Source: Pseudeuparius sepicola (Eukaryota; Arthropoda; Insecta; Coleoptera; Anthribidae). From it: DNA of 64,000 nucleotides. A model generated the notes under the pieces. That model made no database searches. It had not been told where the DNA came from and saw only the letters and a list, made by a program, of their open reading frames with translations. Below are positions 56,525 to 64,000 of the stretch, piece after piece; within the stretch, counting starts at the first letter, position 1, and every line of letters starts with the position of its first letter. A program made the position numbers and the translations under genes. The DNA is taken from positions 119,599,373-119,663,372 of the forward strand of contig OY987299.1 in NCBI GenBank assembly GCA_963920635.1, written 5' to 3'.

Positions 56525-57143
56525 CCAAAATGTATCATCTTAGACAGGGACTTTATTGATAAAGGTCCAACAATTTAAATTGTTTTTATATGTTTGTTTG
56601 CAATTTGTAGAGAAATAAATTACTTTTGTGTTTATTAATATTTTTTCAATGATTCCACAGCACTGCTGACCAGTATAAAGTAAATAAAAATTCAGCATTT
56701 TGAGATGGCCCGGAGAAAAAGACCCTGTAGATTTTCGTATTGAATCTTTGCACACCAACACTTTTAGTAGTCCTGTTAATCAATCATCTGTTTTGACTGG
56801 ATTCCATGGCACACTGGACTCTCCAGATGCCTTTAAAATTCCTATTATGGTAAACTTTGACACCCTGCAGAATGAAACTACCTATATATTTTTTGTTCAA
56901 ATTTGGTGTACGGGGGTTTTAGGGTCTCGTGATTAACGCTGTGGTGCCAGATTTCAAATAAAAAAATCACTAATTGGTTGTCGTAATTTTTACTAGAAAA
57001 AAAATCATAGTAGGCCTTGAAAATTGAGATTAAGACCTGCAATTTTGCACCAAAGTAAAAAGAGTTTTCAGAAAAAAACCGGCTAAAATCGGATGAAAAA
57101 AAAAAAATTACGGGGATGCTTCCATTTCAAATGGGCCACCCTG
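56525..57143. repeat. Partial family B/C element
   Basis: Shares the ATTCCATGGCACACTGGACT block and ends with the family-C right end (AATGGGCCACCCTG then TA at 57144-57145). The left tip is missing. Confidence 0.6.
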
Positions 57144-57149
57144 TATATT

Positions 57150-58380
57150 GATCCCTATCAATACATTTTTGATTGATGCCTACTATCCTTATTATTATGG
57201 ATGATAATGAATAACTTTTATATCATTTTATAACGATACTGCTGTGTTCAACTGAGTAATAATTTTGTGCATCAGTGCATCATTTTTTTGAAAGAGATGA
57301 ACAGAATTTCTATTAAAGCATTATTTCTCTCTGAAAACCAAAGATAAAACAGATGGAAATCTGCAGTGTTCAGATACAAATAAGATATTTGTGTAACCAG
57401 TTACGAAAATGCATGTATTCAAATTTTGAATTCTAAATTTTTTTACACTTTATTTGTAAACAATACTAAAAAACTTATTAGGTTTTGACAAAATAGGTAA
57501 AAAATATCACGGTAGAAAAAATGCAGAATTAATATATAAATTAAACTTTAAATATATACAGTTAAGAAAGTTTTCATTCTTCATTCCCCACAGGAATTTG
57601 ATTTCAAAGGTGTATGCCGTAGTAAATGAAGACCAATGTGTAAAATATTTAAACGTCCTTGAAAATAAGTTCTGGATGAATTTACGAATAGAAATTTTAA
57701 TACACTGAAACATGTAAATTCATGAAGAATTATTAACAACCAAATTATTATATAATACGAACTTTGTCCCGCACCACCAATGCCATAGCAAGCAATTTTC
57801 TATTGAACAATTGTATCTCTAATTGATTACGCTTCTAGCTAAAAGCCACACAAAGATCATAGCAGAAAATGCAACTAGCAATCCTACATTACTGTAATAT
57901 AATTTATATACAAGACATAATATGATGTAGCTATCTCAAAACTAGCAAATATTCAGTAAGAAACAAAAATATAAAACATCGAAGTTAAATGGAATGGAAT
58001 ATTGTATATTTTCAAAAAGTAAAACATATTAAGGAGTTAACTTCCATGCACAAACATGAAGTAGGTACGTAAAAACTAAGCGGTAGATATTATAAAATAT
58101 AGCGTTTAGCGAAAAAAAATATTTTGGAAATTTTCAAACTCTGGCAATTTAAAATATGCCTATCTAAGAAATAAAATAAGGGAACAATAATACTTGTAAT
58201 AACATATATATTTTTACCCTGTCCGGGAATAGCCAGAAATTTTCCAAAATCTGGAGATTTTCCAGATGATTGTTCGTGAAAATGTTCCTCAACTGAAATG
58301 CCAAAAACAGATTTATAAAATGAAAATTATCACAAAACAAAAGAATAAAGTAGAAGCAGTCGAAGGAGATTAAAGAACAA
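57150..58380. other. No gene recognised
   Basis: AT-rich; no transporter exon, repeat boundary or protein motif recognised. Confidence 0.35.
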
Positions 58381-58382
58381 AG

Positions 58383-58778
58383 TTATTTTTTAGTTGGTTC
58401 CGAAGAACAACTTTTATAAGCAGCACTGTCTAAAAAATAACTTCGATTGGGAATTCTTGTAAATGTTTTTTGTATACTTAACCCATAAAATTTACTAAAG
58501 TTTAGAAATACGCCACAGAAGAAAGAATGAGTCAAGAGACTACGCAATGATGAAAGATGATTTTTAACAATTTCTTCAAACCATGGGTTATAATCCAAGA
58601 GTAGAAATAACAATTTCAATTTGAAGAAACCTTTGTTGGATGTCGATGATACGAAACGGAGCATGCTCAAGTATAATATGATAAATATGATAGCCACAGG
58701 GGTGCTAATAGAGAATAAAATATTATCCAAAAAAGTGTCTGGACACGAAAGCTTTTAATGCCCTGTACCTTTGTGGCT
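58383..58778 (-). other. Unassigned open frame, possible exon
   Basis: A stop-free minus-strand frame of ~120 codons ending in TAA at 58383. It has a hydrophobic N-part (STPVAIIFIILYLSMLRFV), then FFKLKLLFLLLDYNPWFEEI and a basic Ser-rich end. The first in-frame ATG gives 93 residues (MLRFVSSTSNKGFF...). An acceptor-like GTCCAG precedes it. No family recognised; base composition is like the surrounding non-coding DNA. Confidence 0.2.
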
Positions 58779-59755
58779 ACCTGGATGACGTAATGTGAAC
58801 CACGTTGTGAATCCCTGAACATGAGTCGTGTACTCTGCTACGGAAAACACAAAAATAATGGCTTTAACGGCAAAAAATAACATGTATCTACATTTGCCAA
58901 AATTTTTAGACTAGTTTTAGAGCAGTTCCACCCAACCGATTGAGCTAGAGCACTTTTGGTGCTGGTGAGAAGACACTCTAGTATACTCAATATTGTAACT
59001 TATTCAAAATGGTCGACGCTCCAAGATGGATGATTGCCTCTTTTTTCTTTATAATTCCTCCAAAATGGCTCCTTGACATGGGTATCAAATGAATGGGTTT
59101 GTCAAGCAGCATAGGTAACGTCATTATAATTTCAATCGAGGCCAACGATAAAGACAGGCCACGGCAATCGCGTAGTCACGTGACCAACTTAGTTCTATAT
59201 AATGAAAGGCATTTTTGGAGATAAGTAGAAAAAACAAATTTCGTAACAATTTGGCAAGTTTTCTTTCATTTATTACATTATTGGTTTTGTGCATCCAAGC
59301 TTTCTATAATTGCTTTTTCAAAATTTTCAACCTGCCTCAGCTGTTTTAGGCTTAGAGTTAAACGGCACTGCACTCACAATATTTTGGCACATTCTCAAAA
59401 ATTGTTGGGACATCACCTTCCTTTAGCTTAGGTGATATTCTCTATAGGTATTTTCCTCCCACAACACATTTGTCCACTTTAATTATTGTTTCACTTTCTT
59501 GAAAATGTCTTAGCCACACATACTTAAGGGTTTTTTTAGAAATTAAATCTCAGTTGGGATTTGACGAATCCATTTTTGGCTGAAATTTTCATCCCGAGGC
59601 AAAACAAATGTTTGTTATGGCGACACTTTCTTCCTGGCTTTTGTAATATGTATAAATATAATATAAACAGATCCAATATTTGGTATTTAGGTTATTTTTT
59701 ACGAAATAAAAATGGAAACTAACCTCAGTAGGTATACTGTAAATATTGACGAGAT

Positions 59756-60290
59756 CTCAGTTGATCGGCAGCGTGAAAGACTATATCAGGGCGTAGGTCG
59801 ACAACGAAAATCCTCGAGTACGTTACAACACTGATTTATTTCGCACAAGGTGAATGGTGAATACAATAAATACACAAACCCGAACGTGGTCAACGGGAAC
59901 GGCTTCCAGCCACCCGGACCGTCTGAACTCGCGGATCTCCCGTAAGCAGTTCACCCCTCTGTGTCTCAGGCTCCAGTGTCCAATACTAATACTGTCCCAT
60001 GTCCATAATAGTCCATTCCGGGTTCCCTATTCTGTGGTTCGGGGGAGAATTCCCCTTACAGCGCTCACGCGTCGCGTCGCGTCGGTGCGAGCGGCACCAA
60101 TACTCTTGGACGGCACGACTCCCACCCAGACACCCAGAGGCCATAATAACATCTGGGCGGTTTCCCTCCGCCAGGACACACGCGCACTAGACACAAACTT
60201 GTTTCTAAAATATAAACTAAGACGTTTAAAAACACTTTAAACATTGAAAACTTCTCAAAACCCAAGCTGCCGCTTTCAGTTATGTGACAA
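59756..60290 (-). repeat. GC-rich LTR-like block, possible solo LTR
   Basis: About 500 bp with far higher G+C than its surroundings. Read on the minus strand it ends with GCGAAATAAATCAGTGTTGT, a polyadenylation signal plus tail typical of LTRs, after a GC-rich body. No second LTR or internal domain is nearby. Frames in it look incidental. Boundaries are approximate. Confidence 0.4.
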
Positions 60291-60469
60291 ATGACATGTA
60301 ACGTCTGACTAAGATGGTCACGTGATTTATGTGTGCCAGGGCCTGTCTTTATAGTAGGCCTTGAATTTCAATATGACGGATACCCCAAGATGGTGGACGC
60401 CCCAAAACAAAATATTAAATAAAAAAACATTTTTAAAAACTAGCTTTTTCTTGAAATAGGCAGTGATAA

Positions 60470-61060
60470 GTGTCTCAAAATCGTCATTAAAAGCTCAGAA
60501 ATCAGCAATGAAGTAGCCCATTATTGTACGATTTTTTCAATAAGTTAGGCCTTGACGAGATGTAAACGGCCAATAAAGTCCCAATTAACTTTTCGTATAC
60601 ATTGCGAAATTGTTACCTATAGCAGCGCAATCTTTCAGTATAAATATTTTAGTAGGTTTGAATATTAATCTGTTTTCATACATTTCGTATACATTGCGAA
60701 ATTGTTACCTATAGCAGCGCAATCTTTCAGTATAAATATTTTAGTAGGTTTGAATATTAATCTGTTTTCATGGAAGCTGCACAACAGGCAGCAGTTTGGA
60801 GTTTCTGTTGGGAAGCGCTGTGCCTCGTCATACGTGACCTAGGTAGACCGATCGTCAAAGTCAAGCAACGCCGCGCACTGTCGGTTCATGAACGGGTTAT
60901 TATGATTATTTTTTGCCAAATAAAACATTTTTTCCGATTTCAAAAAATATATAATATGTATACCTCGGCACTGAAGTTCTTTTTATGACTCATGTGGTTT
61001 ATTTGCCTCAGCCAGAGGCCTCAGCAACTAAATTCCACATGAGTCATAAAAAGTTGAACT
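60470..61060. repeat. Second copy of the interior of the 9709-13267 element, with a 92 bp tandem repeat
   Basis: Matches about 12200-12700 (shared GCCCATTATTGTACGATTTT and GTCAAAGTCAAGCAACGCCG). A 92 bp unit (CGTATACATTGCGAAATTG...) is repeated at 60594 and 60686. Ends with an inverted pair around CCTCAGCCAGAGGCCTCAGC (arms CCACATGAGTCATAAAAA). Confidence 0.7.
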
Positions 61061-61069
61061 TCAGTGCCT

Positions 61070-62690
61070 TGGTTCAAAAATAACTATTATTTAAGCCATG
61101 AATTAAAACGAATATTGTATATGTTTACTTTTTCAAAAAGCTTGTCTCTGAATGAATGAAGGCATTTAAACCAAATTTGGTATCTTTATGTAGGTACTCT
61201 CATGGAACGCTTTAAAATTTTAGTTAAGAAATCTGTCTCTCAAGCAACCAGTGGCGAAGGAATGGTAATATTAATATTAGAAAAATATTAGGCTATAAAA
61301 CGACTTTATTATTAGACTGCAACATTATACACGTTATATCTTGATCTTGATATTTTGACGAATTGGTTTTACTTCTGCTTCAGTGCTTTATTTCCGTTTT
61401 TGTACGTTTTTGGTGTAAAATGTTTGATCCGGAATAAATTAAATTCTGACAAACGCTTTTTGTAGGAAACAATGCAAACATTGCTTGACCTTCTTGGCAC
61501 TCACATCTATCACGTAATGTATTTGGTCGTAAAATCACTAATAAAGTTAAGCTTAATTCAAGGCTGAAATTTATTCTGCAATTTTATAAAGCTGTTGGCC
61601 TTAATGTTACTAACACTGTTTATATATAATTAGGGCCAAACTGGACAATCTAGAGTAATTGTGCTATGTAATAATTTGCTTAGAATGCATAACTCCAGGA
61701 TATTAGTCACGTCTGCACACATTTTACGCTTTATCTAATTTTTATGACCTGCCGACTTTTTTTCGGGAAAATTATAAAAGATCTTGTAAAACATGGCTAC
61801 TGCAGATGCAGAATAATTTAGTGATGTTATCACAATGAGCACACAAACTTGTTATGAAATAATTAATTCCTGGAATTATAACTTTCAATATTATTTTTAC
61901 GTTTTTATTTTATTATGAGTAATAATTCTTTTTTTAATTAAATTGCAGAAATTGGATAAACTTTGCATCAAGCATGACGAAAATTTTCAACTTCAAAAAT
62001 GTGTTGCTAAAAATATATGTATATATAGCTAAGAGAAAGTATTTATACTATAAGTTAATTTAAAGTAAACTAATTCGGGTAGAATCTGTAAAAAAAATAA
62101 TTTAAAATTTATTGACCAAAAATGTATGTACCTATGTAATAACTCATAAAAAAAATCACTTTTCTTAAGAACCTCTCCCAAACAAAACAAACCTTTCAAG
62201 TTCACTAGTTTTTCCAGCTAGTAGTAAATAAAATTCTATTGACACAAATCCATGAGTTTTCTAAAAGGAGACCTAAATAAAAATGTGTGGAACTACTTAC
62301 GCTTTCTGCGGTTGAAATTTTGAGGGACTACCCAAAAAATATGCTGTTCTGTGTAGTGACCGTCTACCCGCTTCAAACTTATGATATAAATAAATCTGAA
62401 CGCTGCGGTTGAACTTGGATAAGGTTCTCATTCGATTTGAAAACCCCTTTTTCAGGAAAACGGAACGACAGACGGCAGGAAAATGGCGAATATTTGCATT
62501 TCAGATGAAATTGAATTTCCAATTTTGCGAACTGAAACCTGAAAATACCTCATGCGACGAAGATCCTCAGCGAGATTGTTTAGTTTGTTTATTGGCCATT
62601 TCTCGTTACACGTCTGTATAAAATGATACTGCCGGTAGAAAGATATATAGGTACACTGTGGTCATTGAAGTGTGCGACATATGAGATTTT
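61070..62690. other. No gene recognised
   Basis: AT-rich; checked on the minus strand for missing N-terminal transporter motifs (e.g. RWSKPHVATLSLHSL) and none was seen. Confidence 0.4.
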
Positions 62691-62700
62691 TTTTTTATTA

Positions 62701-63387
62701 ATTGCACAACGAAAATACAAATATTCCCGAAAGTTGGTGCATGTTTCATAATCATATTAAGTTGCAAGTCAAACAACTTATTAGGTTGCAAGTCAAACAG
62801 CTTACAGGGTAGGTCAAAAAGTATAAAAATTGTACAAGAGTAAAGTACCCTTATTTCAAAAAATTCAGCAAAATGTTATTAAGAAAAGTTGTCTAGAATT
62901 AAAAGTTATGCCTAAATACCAAAACATGGCTTCCCAAGAAAAATAAATATAGTTTTTTGAAAAATATTAATAATTTCCTTAAAAAATGGTGTTTTAATAT
63001 TCACCCTAAACGATTTCATAAATCAATCAAAATTATATCAATTTTGCATAACTTTGTTCAAATTCAAGCATATTTGTAAAATTAACTTAGATTTTGAATT
63101 TTTTAGGGAAGAACAAACTGAATATTAAAAAACTCTCATTTAAGTTGCAGAATTTTTTTTCTTAGTAGGCTATGTTTTGGTATTTAGGCATAGCTTTTAA
63201 TTCTGAACAACTTTTCTTAATAACCTTTTGCTGAATTTTTTGAAATAAGGGTACTTTACTCTTGTGCAATTTTTATATTTTTTGACCTTCCCCTTTATAC
63301 TGTTTAACTTGCAACGATTCTAAGTGCAACTAATATGATTATTGAAAATGCATCAACTTTCGGCAATGTCTGTATTTTAGTTGTGCT
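62701..63387. mobile_element. Inverted-repeat element split by a second one
   Basis: Outer arms (ATTGCACAACGAAAATACAA to AAGTTGCA) pair with TGCAACTAATATGATTATTG to TTTTAGTTGTGC; the element at 62805-63295 lies between them. Confidence 0.65.
62805..63295. mobile_element. Nested foldback element, CAGGGTAGGTC end
   Basis: 490 bp near-palindrome (arms ~150 bp, including GTACAAGAGTAAAGTACCCT and complement), TA outside both ends. Confidence 0.7.
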
Positions 63388-64000
63388 ATAATATGTCTGT
63401 AAATTTTATTGGAATAAGATTTTTATAGTTTCTATTGTGAATTTTGTCACAAATGTGAATCGTAAAGAATTAGAAATTTTCAGCACTAATTCCGATTAAT
63501 GCCAATTTATAATAATTGCTAAGTAATTCAAGGAATTCAAGGAATTCAAAATTTTTTACATTTTTAAAAATATGGTGCTTTACTCTTGAGCTACTTTCAT
63601 ATTTTTGAACCTCCCTGGTACACGAAAAGACATATTTAAACTTTGGTAAGTATATTTAAATTTATGTCGGGCACTATATTTATGTATTTAAATATAATAA
63701 ATAAAAAGTTAAAAAATATACGTATCAAAGAAAATAGTATCTTGAAAATGAAGCATTTTTTATCCAAAGTTAAAGTCTTGATACTTAGAAAATTTTTTCT
63801 AATTTTTAGCATATAATCGGATCTAGGTCACCCCAAATGGAAGCAATGTTGTTTAGTTGCCATGACAATACAGAATAATAGCATCTAATGGTTGGAAAAT
63901 GCTGGTAGGTATAAATCACCCCTTTCTGGATGATATGAAAAACTGATACATCCCCTAATTTTTACCTCCACTGTATTTCAACTCACGTGTATCAGTACGT

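Noticed and set aside
59854..60240. 128-codon plus-strand frame
   Set aside because: High G+C lowers stop frequency; the block looks like an LTR and other frames there are open too.

Overview
This is a piece of an insect nuclear genome: AT-rich, with GT-AG introns of very different lengths and dense, nested DNA transposons. A large-genome beetle or similar insect fits, but the species cannot be fixed from the sequence. The only clear host gene is on the minus strand. It is a Na+-driven Cl-/HCO3- exchanger of the SLC4 family (NDCBE type; Drosophila orthologue Ndae1). I reconstruct 13 coding exons between 55637 (upstream) and 19248 (stop codon). All splice phases agree, and the exons give 892 residues: the end of the cytoplasmic domain, the whole transmembrane domain and the cytosolic C-tail. 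The first few hundred N-terminal residues are not found between 55638 and 64000, so the 5' exons probably lie beyond the window.

Layout, low to high coordinate. 1-19100 (downstream of the gene): a dead Ty3/gypsy reverse transcriptase fragment, several nested foldback (long terminal inverted repeat) elements, a PIF/Harbinger deletion derivative, a complete Tc1/mariner-like transposon (10201-12141) nested in another element, and a tRNA-derived SINE head. 19248-55637: the transporter. Seven introns exceed 2 kb and are filled with transposons: two hAT elements (one with a decayed transposase), a second nearly identical Tc1/mariner-like copy (44135-46061), and many foldback elements or MITEs flanked by TA. 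55638-64000: upstream intronic or intergenic sequence with more repeats and a GC-rich LTR-like block.

The main pattern beyond the gene is that at least a dozen different long-inverted-repeat elements begin with variants of CAGNGTG and sit between TA target duplications. The only intact transposase in the window belongs to the family with the same ends and with ~368 bp terminal inverted repeats. The window therefore looks like a nest of non-autonomous foldback elements beside their possible mobilising transposase. Elements are inserted inside one another repeatedly, and a hAT copy lies only 42 bp from a splice acceptor of the transporter.
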